Assembly (NCBI GenBank): GCA_029070965.1
Contig: JAIEBI010000057.1
Coordinates: forward strand, 1-64,000
DNA length: 64,000 nucleotides
From: Clostridiales bacterium
GTDB lineage: Bacteria > Bacillota > Clostridia > Christensenellales > Pumilibacteraceae
Direction of reading: 5' to 3'
Shown here: one piece after another, positions 19,281 to 27,509 of the stretch
Numbering within the stretch: the first letter of the stretch is position 1
Layout: each line of letters begins with the position of its first letter
Notes under the pieces: model-generated
Told to the model about the DNA's origin: nothing
Database searches by the model: none
Seen by the model: only the letters and a program-made list of their open reading frames with translations
Translations under genes and position numbers: made by a program

Positions 19281-19310
19281 ATTATAGTTCACTAATAGTG
19301 TACTTGTCAA
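19281..19310 (-). promoter_or_regulatory. Consensus promoter TTGACA-N18-TATAAT with overlapping TACTTGTC repeat
   Basis: Minus strand TTGACA 19310-19305, TATAAT 19286-19281; TACTTGTC at 19301 and 19333. Confidence 0.75.
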
Positions 19311-19342
19311 GTATTAACGTACTAATTGAATATACTTGTCGT

Positions 19343-19552
19343 ATGAGTGCAACCAAGTTTAAAGAAAGATTTTGCGAGTGCCTACGGTATTCCAACGTTA
19401 CACAAGTAGAACTCGCAAATGCAATACATGTTACAAAACAATGCATTAGTGATTACAAATCGGGAAGAATCGAACCGAGCATTGATACGCTATTTTCTAT
19501 TTGCCAATTTCTTGACGTTTCCGCCGATTACTTATTGGGACTGACGGATTAA
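19343..19552 (+). CDS. XRE-family HTH regulator
   Basis: VTQVELANAIHVTKQCISDYKSGRIEPSIDTLFSICQFLDVSADYLLGL; start set at MSATKFKERF. Confidence 0.85.
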   Translation: MSATKFKERFCECLRYSNVTQVELANAIHVTKQCISDYKSGRIEPSIDTLFSICQFLDVSADYLLGLTD

Positions 19553-19591
19553 GCATAATTATGCGGCTGCGACCGAATTTATTTGCAATAT

Positions 19592-19627
19592 AAAACACGT
19601 TCTCCCAAATCGGCAGAGCGTGTTTTA
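19592..19627 (+). terminator. Terminator hairpin downstream of XRE gene
   Basis: AAAACACGttct...agagCGTGTTTTAAATT. Confidence 0.6.
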
Positions 19628-19648
19628 AATTGCGTGTAATTATATAAA

Positions 19649-21331
19649 TCAGTTATCTTTTTGATACCATTCGCGACTTACGTAAGATTCCTGTAAATTT
19701 TTTGCGTTTTGCTCGGGATCGGATACAGTCATATCCGTCGGCGCGTTATACTTATATTTACATTGCCAATCGGAAGTATCTTCAAAAGTAATTTTATCTA
19801 ATTCGGTATTAGCGAACGCATAGGCGTGAATAGCATATTTATTGCCATTTACAGTTGCGGGCAGGGTGATTTCCTTTTCATTTCCGACATAGTCCATTAA
19901 CCAATAACTATCGTTTTCGTCTTTCCAGAAGATGAAGTCGCCGATTTTTTCCACCGTACTCTCATCCGCCTCGCTAAGCGTTTCAAAGTAGTGGGAAAGA
20001 CTAGTTACATAGTCGGGAGCCATTCCGTTGTCGATTTGATCCTGCGTCATTATCAATCTTGTAAGCATATGATTGTCTTTGAATGCGTTAACGCCGAGGC
20101 TTTCCAAATTTTGCGGCAAGGTTACAAGTATCAATCTGCACCCTGCAAGTGCGCTTTCCCCGATTGCGGTTAAATCTTCGGGCAGCTTCACCGTGCGGAT
20201 AGAGGTTGCATAAAAAGCATAGTCGCCAATTTCGCTTACGCCTGTCGAAACTTCCAAATCGGTGATTTTTTTATAACGGAAAAAGGCATATTCGTTGATT
20301 TTCGTAACGTCGGCGGGAATTATCAATTTTCCTTCCACAGTATTGCCGCCAATCACCAATTCCGCACCTTTCGAAACAGGGTTTGCGCTATAATTTTTAA
20401 ATTCGATTGCGCACCAATCTCTGACAGTTCCTTCATAGATTACTTTTTCCAGCTTTTTAAACACAGAGAACGCGCCTTCTTCGCATACTTTCAGTGTGGC
20501 GGGCAGCGTGATAGACGTAACTTTATTGTTATAGTAACTTACGGGTTGTTCGTTAGCAAATGTTTCCGTGCGTAAAAATACAAGCTCTTGCGGCGCTTCC
20601 GCACGCATGGTAGCGGCAAAGTCGGCTTTGTATATCGCTTGGAATGTTGCCGTTAATTTTGTCGGTTTACAGCCGAAAAAAGTATTGTCTTCAAACGAAA
20701 CGTTATCGGCGACAATCGTAATTTCTTTTAACAGCGGACAGTCGTAGAACGCTTCCGAACCTAACGAAATGCTTTCTTCGCCGAGAAATTCCACTTTCGT
20801 AAGCACAGGACACTCGTCGAATAAAAAGTCGCCGCAAACGATGTTTCCGTATATGGTTGCGGTCGTCAATGCGCTGTTTGCTTGGAACACCTGAGTGCCG
20901 ATTGTTGTTACCGAAGCGGGCAACGTCAATGTTTCCAGCCCCGTATTGTTAAACGCGAAACTCTCGATTTCGGTAACGCCGTTTCCAAACTCAACGGTTT
21001 TTAAGTTTTCGCAGTCTGCAAAGGCTTGTATACCGATTTTTTTTACGCTGTCGGGAATGGTAACGCTTTTGATTTTACCGTCTTCAAAACCATGGCCCTT
21101 GATTTCGGCAACCGGCTTTTTACGATAGGTTGCAGGGATAACGATATCCGCATTTTCCCCACCACCCTTGTCTGACAGAAATACGGAGTAAAAACTTCCG
21201 TCTTCGGAAAGCTCGAACGAAAGTCCCCCGTTATCTCCTTCGTCCGGCGTATTCCCGCAAGCAATCAAACCGAACGCGCACAATACAGAACATACAAGCG
21301 CAAGTGCAATAAGATAGATTTTTCGCTTCAT
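19649..21331 (-). CDS. BspA-type leucine-rich repeat lipoprotein
   Basis: MKRKIYLIALALVCSVLCAFGLIACG lipobox; repeated VTIPDSVKKIGIQAFADCENLKTVEF units. Confidence 0.88.
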   Translation of the reverse strand: MKRKIYLIALALVCSVLCAFGLIACGNTPDEGDNGGLSFELSEDGSFYSVFLSDKGGGENADIVIPATYRKKPVAEIKGHGFEDGKIKSVTIPDSVKKIGIQAFADCENLKTVEFGNGVTEIESFAFNNTGLETLTLPASVTTIGTQVFQANSALTTATIYGNIVCGDFLFDECPVLTKVEFLGEESISLGSEAFYDCPLLKEITIVADNVSFEDNTFFGCKPTKLTATFQAIYKADFAATMRAEAPQELVFLRTETFANEQPVSYYNNKVTSITLPATLKVCEEGAFSVFKKLEKVIYEGTVRDWCAIEFKNYSANPVSKGAELVIGGNTVEGKLIIPADVTKINEYAFFRYKKITDLEVSTGVSEIGDYAFYATSIRTVKLPEDLTAIGESALAGCRLILVTLPQNLESLGVNAFKDNHMLTRLIMTQDQIDNGMAPDYVTSLSHYFETLSEADESTVEKIGDFIFWKDENDSYWLMDYVGNEKEITLPATVNGNKYAIHAYAFANTELDKITFEDTSDWQCKYKYNAPTDMTVSDPEQNAKNLQESYVSREWYQKDN

Positions 21332-21538
21332 ATAGAAACCCTCCGTAAACAAAAAATGCCGTACTCCTAATTAGGGAGCAATAATTATATAGCATAATCA
21401 ATATAGCTTATTTCAAACTTTTTTGCAAGCGTTATTGCATAGCAATCGATTAGATGTTTCATCAAAAAGAAAAAGATTTCATTAAGTTATTATGCGGCTA
21501 TTATCACCTTAAATTTTGTATTCTTAATTCAAACAAAA

Positions 21539-21580
21539 AAACACCCGCACGAATAAGTGCGAGTGTTTTTTGTTGTAAAA
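21539..21580 (-). terminator. Terminator of ribosomal protein operon after rplL
   Basis: Minus strand: AAAAAACACTCGCAC-ttatt-cGTGCGGGTGTTTTTTTG. Confidence 0.8.
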
Positions 21581-21585
21581 CTCGA

Positions 21586-21957
21586 TTATTTGAGTTCGAC
21601 GGTAGCGCCGACGTCGGTGAATTTCTTTTTGATTTCTTCCGCTTCGGCTTTGCTGACGTTCTCCTTAACGGTGGAGGGAGCGTTGTCGACAAGCGCTTTC
21701 GCTTCGCCAAGGCCGAGCGAGGTAAGCTCGCGAACAACCTTGATAACGGGGATCTTGTTGGGTCCGACTTCTTTAAGCACAACGGTGAACTCGGTCTGCT
21801 CTTCCGCTGCGGGAGCCGCGGCGCCTGCCGCAGGAGCTGCAACAGCCATAGCCGCTGCCGATACGCCAAACTTCTCCTCGATTTTCTTAACAAGGTCGTT
21901 AAGCTCGAGAACGGTCATTTTTTCGATCTCTTCGATCATCTTATCCAAATCTGCCAT
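21586..21957 (-). CDS. rplL: 50S ribosomal protein L7/L12
   Basis: [43 protein letters not shown]-type sequence. Confidence 0.98.
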   Translation of the reverse strand: MADLDKMIEEIEKMTVLELNDLVKKIEEKFGVSAAAMAVAAPAAGAAAPAAEEQTEFTVVLKEVGPNKIPVIKVVRELTSLGLGEAKALVDNAPSTVKENVSKAEAEEIKKKFTDVGATVELK

Positions 21958-22041
21958 GATAGAATTATTTCTCCTTAAAAAATTTTTTGTGGGCTTCTAT
22001 CGTTTTGCCCTATTGTTTCGGCGTTTACGACGCCACTCGTT

Positions 22042-22074
22042 GAATTCGGAATTATGAATTCGGAATTCGGAATT
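22042..22074. repeat. GAATTCGGAATT direct repeat cluster
   Basis: GAATTCGGAATTATGAATTCGGAATTCGGAATT, related to 3872-3903. Confidence 0.6.
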
Positions 22075-22242
22075 GGTTGATTACTTTTTAGTAGAACAAC
22101 CCAATACGGATTGTTATGTTCCTAACTGCGGAGGCGCGTGCAAGAGCAGGAAGTCCGAGCGCGGGACGACGGGAGTTTAGACCCACCTAAATGACCGAGT
22201 ACCGCGCGATGGCTGACGAACTATTGCACGATGCATACGCTG

Positions 22243-22734
22243 TTAGGCGCGCTGTTTTGCTACTTCGCTTATAGCGATAGCAAGTGAGCGCATCGGGCTG
22301 GTAAGCAAGCCCAATAGCTGTGCCAAAAGCACCGGTTTTTCGGGTATGCTGGCGAGCGATTTTATGCCGTTCTCGTCGAACTTTTTGCCTTCCACAACGC
22401 CGCACTTAATTGTCATGGGCGTTTTGCCTGCGTAATCGGCAAGGATACGGCACGGCGCTACGGGGTCGTCCTTCGGGCCGAACGCCGCAGCGGTGGGGCC
22501 GTTGAAGTATTCGTCAAATCCGGTATTACCCGTCTGTTCAAACGCGCGGGAAAGCGCGCTGTTTTTGATTACGTGATACACGACGCCGGCTTCGCGCAAT
22601 GCCTTACGCATAGCGGTGTCCTGAGCAACGTTAATACCACGGTAATCGACCAAAACCACGGACGAGGAATTGTTGATTTTTTCAACCACCTCGGCAACGT
22701 AAGCTTTGCGTTGATCGATATTGTGTTCCGACAT
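22243..22734 (-). CDS. rplJ: 50S ribosomal protein L10
   Basis: KINNSSSVVLVDYRGINVAQDTAMRKALREAGVVYHVIKNSALSRA. Confidence 0.97.
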   Translation of the reverse strand: MSEHNIDQRKAYVAEVVEKINNSSSVVLVDYRGINVAQDTAMRKALREAGVVYHVIKNSALSRAFEQTGNTGFDEYFNGPTAAAFGPKDDPVAPCRILADYAGKTPMTIKCGVVEGKKFDENGIKSLASIPEKPVLLAQLLGLLTSPMRSLAIAISEVAKQRA

Positions 22735-22945
22735 TTTAACCTCCTTGAAGATTTAAAGAAACAAAAGCGACGCTTCAACATGTCAAAGCGTCGCAAAAAA
22801 TCTAACGTAAAAACGTCAAATCGTTTGAGTGCCTCGACAAGTCGGCTTATATAGCCGTTTAAGTTTCCGCTTGTGTCTTGGGCGCGAGTTTCATCTCGCT
22901 ATTTAAACTGTTTGAGTACTGTCGTCGCAACAGCGACTTTATTTG
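22735..22945 (-). ncRNA. Ribosomal protein L10 leader with attenuator hairpin
   Basis: Position between rplA and rplJ; ACAAG.CGG...CCGACTTGT stem region and terminator-like GCGACGCTTtgacatgttgAAGCGTCGCTTTTG (22767-22794). Confidence 0.75.
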
Positions 22946-23632
22946 TTATGCTCTTACGTTGACGCGAACGCCGGGACCCATAGCGGGAGTGACGTATACG
23001 CTTTTAAGGTAAGTGCCTTTTGCAGCGGCGGGCTTGGCTTTTACGATAGCGTCCATAAGCGTATCGAAGTTTTCTTTCAGCTTGTCCGCGCCGAAGCTCT
23101 TTTTGCCGATAATGCAGTGTACGATAGCCGTCTTGTCCACGCGGTATTCAACTTTACCCGCTTTGGTTTCGGCAATCGCCTTGGCAATGTCCTGCGTAAT
23201 CGTGCCTGCTTTGGGGCTGGGCATCAAGCCTTTGGGACCGAGGATACGTGCTACTCTACCGAGCTGACCCATCATGTCGGGCGACGTGATGATTACGTCA
23301 AAGTCAAGATAGTTTTCGTTCTGGATCTTGGCGATAATCTCTTCCGCGCCGACGATGTCCGCGCCTGCCTTTTCGGCGATGTCCGCTTTTTCACCCTTGG
23401 CTATAACGAGTACGCGTACGGATTTACCTGTACCGTTGGGAAGAACGACGGTACCGCGCACCTGTTGGTCGGCCTGACGGGGGTCAACGCCGAGCTTGAT
23501 GTGCGCTTCAATCGTTTCGTCAAACTTGGCGGTGGCAATCTCTTGGATCTTGGCAAACGCCTCGTTGGTGTCGTAAAGCTTGCTGCTGTCTACAAGTGCC
23601 GCGGCGGCTGTATATCTCTTTCCGTGTTTCAT
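22946..23632 (-). CDS. rplA: 50S ribosomal protein L1
   Basis: [26 protein letters not shown]..., [19 protein letters not shown]. Confidence 0.97.
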   Translation of the reverse strand: MKHGKRYTAAAALVDSSKLYDTNEAFAKIQEIATAKFDETIEAHIKLGVDPRQADQQVRGTVVLPNGTGKSVRVLVIAKGEKADIAEKAGADIVGAEEIIAKIQNENYLDFDVIITSPDMMGQLGRVARILGPKGLMPSPKAGTITQDIAKAIAETKAGKVEYRVDKTAIVHCIIGKKSFGADKLKENFDTLMDAIVKAKPAAAKGTYLKSVYVTPAMGPGVRVNVRA

Positions 23633-23633
23633 A

Positions 23634-24059
23634 CTAGTCCTCCACCACAACTCCCATAGAACGCGCCGTGCCCGCAACCATGGACATAGCGGTTTCGAGC
23701 GAACCTGCGTTAAGGTCGGCCATCTTCATCTTGGCAATCTCCTCAATCTGCGCCTTGGTTATTTTTGCAACCTTGTCGCGGTTGGGCTTTGCCGAAGCGC
23801 TCTCGATGCCGCACGCCTTCTTAATAAGAACAGCGGCGGGCGGGCTTTTGAGCACGAACGTGAACGAACGGTCGGAATAGATGTTAAGAACTGCGGGAAT
23901 GATAAGTCCCACTTGATCCTTCGTGCGCTCGTTGAACTCCTTAACGAAGCCGGCGATGTTGATGCCGTGCGGGCCTAAGCTGGAACCGACAGGCGGTCCC
24001 GGGGTGGCTTTGCCGGCGGGAAGCTGTAATTTTACAACAGCATTCAGTTTCTTTGCCAT
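23634..24059 (-). CDS. rplK: 50S ribosomal protein L11
   Basis: [34 protein letters not shown]. Confidence 0.98.
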   Translation of the reverse strand: MAKKLNAVVKLQLPAGKATPGPPVGSSLGPHGINIAGFVKEFNERTKDQVGLIIPAVLNIYSDRSFTFVLKSPPAAVLIKKACGIESASAKPNRDKVAKITKAQIEEIAKMKMADLNAGSLETAMSMVAGTARSMGVVVED

Positions 24060-24163
24060 AAAAGTTTCTCCTTGTAAAATTTATTTACAATCGCGGTACT
24101 GACGAGGTAACCCCTCTCCCGTTTGTAACGAATTAGTAATAGGTTTGCGCTTGCGCGCCGTTA

Positions 24164-24700
24164 TTATAAGTCAACTTTCTCTAATTGGTACATATCCAAC
24201 TCAGCCGGCGTAAGCCGTCCGAAGATGTTTATGTCTACCATGCACTTGCCCGTGGTGGCGTTTATGCTCTTTATCTCGCCCGTCATGTCGGCAAGCGGTC
24301 CGTTTACGACGCGAATGGAATCACCTACCGCAAAGTCCGTTCTTACCGTCACCTTTTCAAGCTGCATACGGCGGATTTCGTCCTCCGTCAGCGGAGTGGG
24401 CTTGCCCTGCGGACCGACAAAGCCGGTTACGCCGCGCGTGCCCGTAATAAGGTGCCACATGTCGCGGGTATAAATCATTTTGACCAGTACGTACGAGGGG
24501 AACATTCTGCGGTGAACAACCTTGCGTTTGCCGTTTTTCTCCTCGACTATATCTTCCATCGGTATACGAATATCTATCAGCCTGTCCTCGATATTGTTCT
24601 TTTGGAACGCCGTTTCGAGGTTGACCTTAACAAGATTTTCGTAGCCGGAATAAGTGTGTAAAATAAACCACTGCGCTTCGGGAAGCTCTTGATCGGTCAT
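24164..24700 (-). CDS. nusG: Transcription termination/antitermination protein NusG
   Basis: WFILHTYSGYENLVKVNLE..., KOW region VGDSIRVVNGPLADMTGEI. Confidence 0.97.
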   Translation of the reverse strand: MTDQELPEAQWFILHTYSGYENLVKVNLETAFQKNNIEDRLIDIRIPMEDIVEEKNGKRKVVHRRMFPSYVLVKMIYTRDMWHLITGTRGVTGFVGPQGKPTPLTEDEIRRMQLEKVTVRTDFAVGDSIRVVNGPLADMTGEIKSINATTGKCMVDINIFGRLTPAELDMYQLEKVDL

Positions 24701-25014
24701 AGCAACCCTCCTCCTCCGCCGATAAGCGTACTAAGCGCCGTTACGCTGTCTACGCTAAGTCCGCCGAGCAGCAATCTGTACAAGTATCCCAAAAGCGAGT
24801 CGAACGCCAATACTACAAGCAAAAAGCAAACGGTAACCAAAAGTACGGTGCCCGTTTGTTTAAGCACTTTGCCAAACGTCGGCCACGTAACTTTTTTCAG
24901 CTCGGAAAAGAAATCCTTAAACCAACGGCGAACCTTGCCGGGCTCCTTTTTCTTTTTGCCTTTGTTTTTATCCTTCCCTTTTTGGGCGGATTTTTCCTTG
25001 ATTTCGTCCGCCAT
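24697..25014 (-). CDS. secE: Preprotein translocase subunit SecE
   Basis: VRRWFKDFFSELKKVTWPTFGKVLKQTGTVLLVTV. Confidence 0.93.
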   Translation of the reverse strand: MADEIKEKSAQKGKDKNKGKKKKEPGKVRRWFKDFFSELKKVTWPTFGKVLKQTGTVLLVTVCFLLVVLAFDSLLGYLYRLLLGGLSVDSVTALSTLIGGGGGLL

Positions 25015-25172
25015 TATTTGGTTTCCTTATGAACGGTGCGTTTTTTGCAAAAACGGCAGTACTTTTTAAGCTCAATCCTGTCAGGATCGTTCTTTTTGTT
25101 TTTCGTGGTATCGTAGTTGCGCTGTTTGCACTCGGTGCATTCAAGCGTTATGCGTATGTTTCTGGGTTCCAT
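25014..25172 (-). CDS. rpmG: 50S ribosomal protein L33
   Basis: [52 protein letters not shown]. Confidence 0.97.
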   Translation of the reverse strand: MEPRNIRITLECTECKQRNYDTTKNKKNDPDRIELKKYCRFCKKRTVHKETK

Positions 25173-25225
25173 ACCTTCCTCCGAAAAGTCGCTAAATAAA
25201 ACACCGCAAAACGGTGCTTTATCAA

Positions 25226-25254
25226 ATTCTACCACAGCTTGTCCCCATTGTCAA
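25226..25254 (-). promoter_or_regulatory. Promoter TTGACA-N17-TAGAAT of rpmG-secE-nusG operon
   Basis: Minus strand TTGACA (25254-25249), TAGAAT (25231-25226). Confidence 0.75.
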
Positions 25255-25370
25255 GCGTTTTCCTATACTTCTTTTAAAAAAGAATGGCAACATATAAACA
25301 TATATGTTTATCGATATATGTCCCATTAGTAACAAAGACAAAAAAATTCTACAAAATTCCACAAAACATA

Positions 25371-25399
25371 TTGACGAAAAAAGCGGCTTGCGGTAAAAT
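25371..25399 (+). promoter_or_regulatory. Promoter TTGACG-N17-TAAAAT, 6 nt from ATG
   Basis: -35 25371-25376, -10 25394-25399, ATG 25406. Confidence 0.65.
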
Positions 25400-25405
25400 A
25401 AAAAT

Positions 25406-27076
25406 ATGAAACAAAGGCTAATCACAAGCTTGCTCCGACGCTTGTTCATCATTCTCGGTGTTGTTTTTGCGTTGATTGCTTTTTCAGCATGCGCAAATAA
25501 CGAGTCGTCTTCAAATAGAACGATTAGCGGCGTTTATGCGGTCGACGTGTCCGTCGTATACGACAGCAGGCCGCACTCTATCACCGTAATGAATACGCTT
25601 GCCAACGACACCGTGTTGTTCTCTACCGACGGCGTAAACTATTCATCGGTGAGCCCCGCATTTGTACTCCCCGACGAATATACCGTATATTTCAAGGTCA
25701 AGCGTTCGGGCTACAAAGAGCTTGCTTCGTCCGCTACCGTAACTATTTTGCCGTGCATATTGTCGGATATATCTGCCCAAAACGTTTCCGTCGGCTATGA
25801 CGGACTGCCTCATTCCATAACCATACAAGGCTTTCTGCCGTCCGATACGGTAAACTATTCCACCGACGGATTAACCTTCTCGTCGGAACAACCGTCGTTT
25901 ACCTCCGTTGGTGAATACGTGATTTATTACAGCGTGGAACGCAATTACGGCTACTATAAGTCGTCATGTACTCTAACCATATTCCCCACCGTTTACGGCA
26001 GATATTTCAATCCCACTTGGGGCGTTGTGGAGCTTTTCCCGCATACAGCTACCGTAGATGACGACGGTTATTCGGGGTTTATCGACGACGAGCCGTTCAC
26101 CGTCGATGACGGAGTGTTGACCTATAAAGATTTGTCGTTTACGCGGTTAGACGATTCCGATTGCGTTTACAAGCTAATCGTTTCGGACGGCAGCGTTTAC
26201 TTTTGCGCCGGCGCGTCGGGCAAGCTGAATATTTCATTCGCGGACAAGTCCGCAGTTATAAAGCTCGACGAAATCACGCTCCTTTCCGTGCCCGATTACA
26301 ACTATTGCGAAAGCGGCGCCGTTACCGACTATATTGATTTGCGATTCGAACAAGCGTTCGAGCATACTGCCGATATAACCGACATTACGGTCGCTTTATC
26401 AAACCGTGAAATCAATCCGGTAACGTTCGATTGCACGTACGTTACATATGACGGCAAACCGCATGAATTTGAGCTTACCCAATCGGTCAAATTCCTTTCC
26501 GAACAAACTACCTTTACCGATGTCGGCAAATATACCGTTTCGGTGCTGGTAATATCGGATACATATTTGCCACTCGTGACGGATTGCTCAATGGTAATCC
26601 TGCCGAATATTTCGGGAGCGTACGCGTCGTCCGCGCACGTAATGGAAATTTCCGACGGAATTGTAAAAATTGACGGAACGGAGTGTGGCGAGCTGTCTGT
26701 GGTCGATGACGGTTGGGCTTTGAACGATAAGCCGATAACCACCACAAACAACGGGATTACGTATGACGGCGAAGCCTATGCCGCAACGACTGACACAATG
26801 CTGGTAGTGCGATTGGACAACGAACCGCACGCGATATTGCACCTACCGCAAGACGCCGACCAGATTAATATGCGTTACGACGGAACGACACTCAGCTTCA
26901 CGGCAGACAACGAAGCGTTACTCAATATGCCGTTAAGCTGTGATAGCGTTACAATATTGCTACAAGGCACACCACTCCCCGCGCTTGAAAACAACGAAAC
27001 CAAAACGTTCGTGATTGGTTGCGCGGATTTAAATTCGAATGTTATAATTATCGACGTCAAAACGACCGAAAAGTAA
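25406..27076 (+). CDS. Lipoprotein with repeated Ig-like/MBG-type beta domains
   Basis: MKQRLITSLLRRLFIILGVVFALIAFSACAN; repeated VVYDSRPHSITVMNTLANDTVLFSTDGVNYSSVSPAF / VGYDGLPHSITIQGFLPSDTVNYSTDGLTFSSEQPSF. Confidence 0.8.
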   Translation: MKQRLITSLLRRLFIILGVVFALIAFSACANNESSSNRTISGVYAVDVSVVYDSRPHSITVMNTLANDTVLFSTDGVNYSSVSPAFVLPDEYTVYFKVKRSGYKELASSATVTILPCILSDISAQNVSVGYDGLPHSITIQGFLPSDTVNYSTDGLTFSSEQPSFTSVGEYVIYYSVERNYGYYKSSCTLTIFPTVYGRYFNPTWGVVELFPHTATVDDDGYSGFIDDEPFTVDDGVLTYKDLSFTRLDDSDCVYKLIVSDGSVYFCAGASGKLNISFADKSAVIKLDEITLLSVPDYNYCESGAVTDYIDLRFEQAFEHTADITDITVALSNREINPVTFDCTYVTYDGKPHEFELTQSVKFLSEQTTFTDVGKYTVSVLVISDTYLPLVTDCSMVILPNISGAYASSAHVMEISDGIVKIDGTECGELSVVDDGWALNDKPITTTNNGITYDGEAYAATTDTMLVVRLDNEPHAILHLPQDADQINMRYDGTTLSFTADNEALLNMPLSCDSVTILLQGTPLPALENNETKTFVIGCADLNSNVIIIDVKTTEK

Positions 27077-27114
27077 CAACAAAAAGTAGGTTTTATCAAA
27101 CATAGTAAAATCGC

Positions 27115-27143
27115 TTGACAAAAAATATAAACCGTGATAGAAT
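27115..27143 (+). promoter_or_regulatory. tRNA-Glu promoter TTGACA-N17-TAGAAT
   Basis: 27115-27120 and 27138-27143. Confidence 0.75.
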
Positions 27144-27154
27144 AACAGCACTGT

Positions 27155-27229
27155 GGCCCCATGGTCAAGCGGTTAAGACATCACCCTTTCACGGTGAAAT
27201 CATGGGTTCGAGTCCCGTTGGGGTCACCA
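27155..27229 (+). tRNA. tRNA-Glu (anticodon TTC), CCA encoded
   Basis: GGCCCCATGGTCAAGCGGTTAAGACATCACCCTTTCACGGTGAAATCATGGGTTCGAGTCCCGTTGGGGTCACCA folds as cloverleaf. Confidence 0.96.
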
Positions 27230-27231
27230 CT

Positions 27232-27274
27232 AAAACCCAAACCAAGCTTCAATGTCTTGGTTTGGGTTTTTTAA
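27232..27274 (+). terminator. Terminator after tRNA-Glu
   Basis: AAAACCCAAACCAAG-cttcaatgt-CTTGGTTTGGGTTTTTT. Confidence 0.9.
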
Positions 27275-27294
27275 TACTTACTAAGGAGGGATTT

Positions 27295-27476
27295 ATGCAA
27301 ATGCAAATTGATACTCCTGATGATAAAGAGATTTTGTTCATGGAAATATAGAACACGCAGAAGAAGTTATTTATTCTTTTGCAGATTTTTTGCGAATCCT
27401 ATTTGTCGGGTTTAACGAAGATACTTTCATAGAAATTAAGCAAAATGACTATAAGAGCATAAAAAACCAAAATTGA
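27295..27476 (+). pseudogene. Frameshifted small ORF remnant
   Basis: MQMQIDTPDDKEILFMEI* then, in another frame, EHAEEVIYSFADFLRILFVGFNEDTFIEIKQNDYKSIKNQN*. Confidence 0.35.
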
Positions 27477-27509
27477 ATTGAAGTACATTGCATAAGGAGT
27501 GCTTAAGAT

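Noticed and set aside
22130-22185. AGAGCAGGAAGTCCGAGC resembling an RNase P RNA core
   Set aside because: Only a short similarity; the surrounding space is too small and lacks the rest of the RNase P conserved regions.
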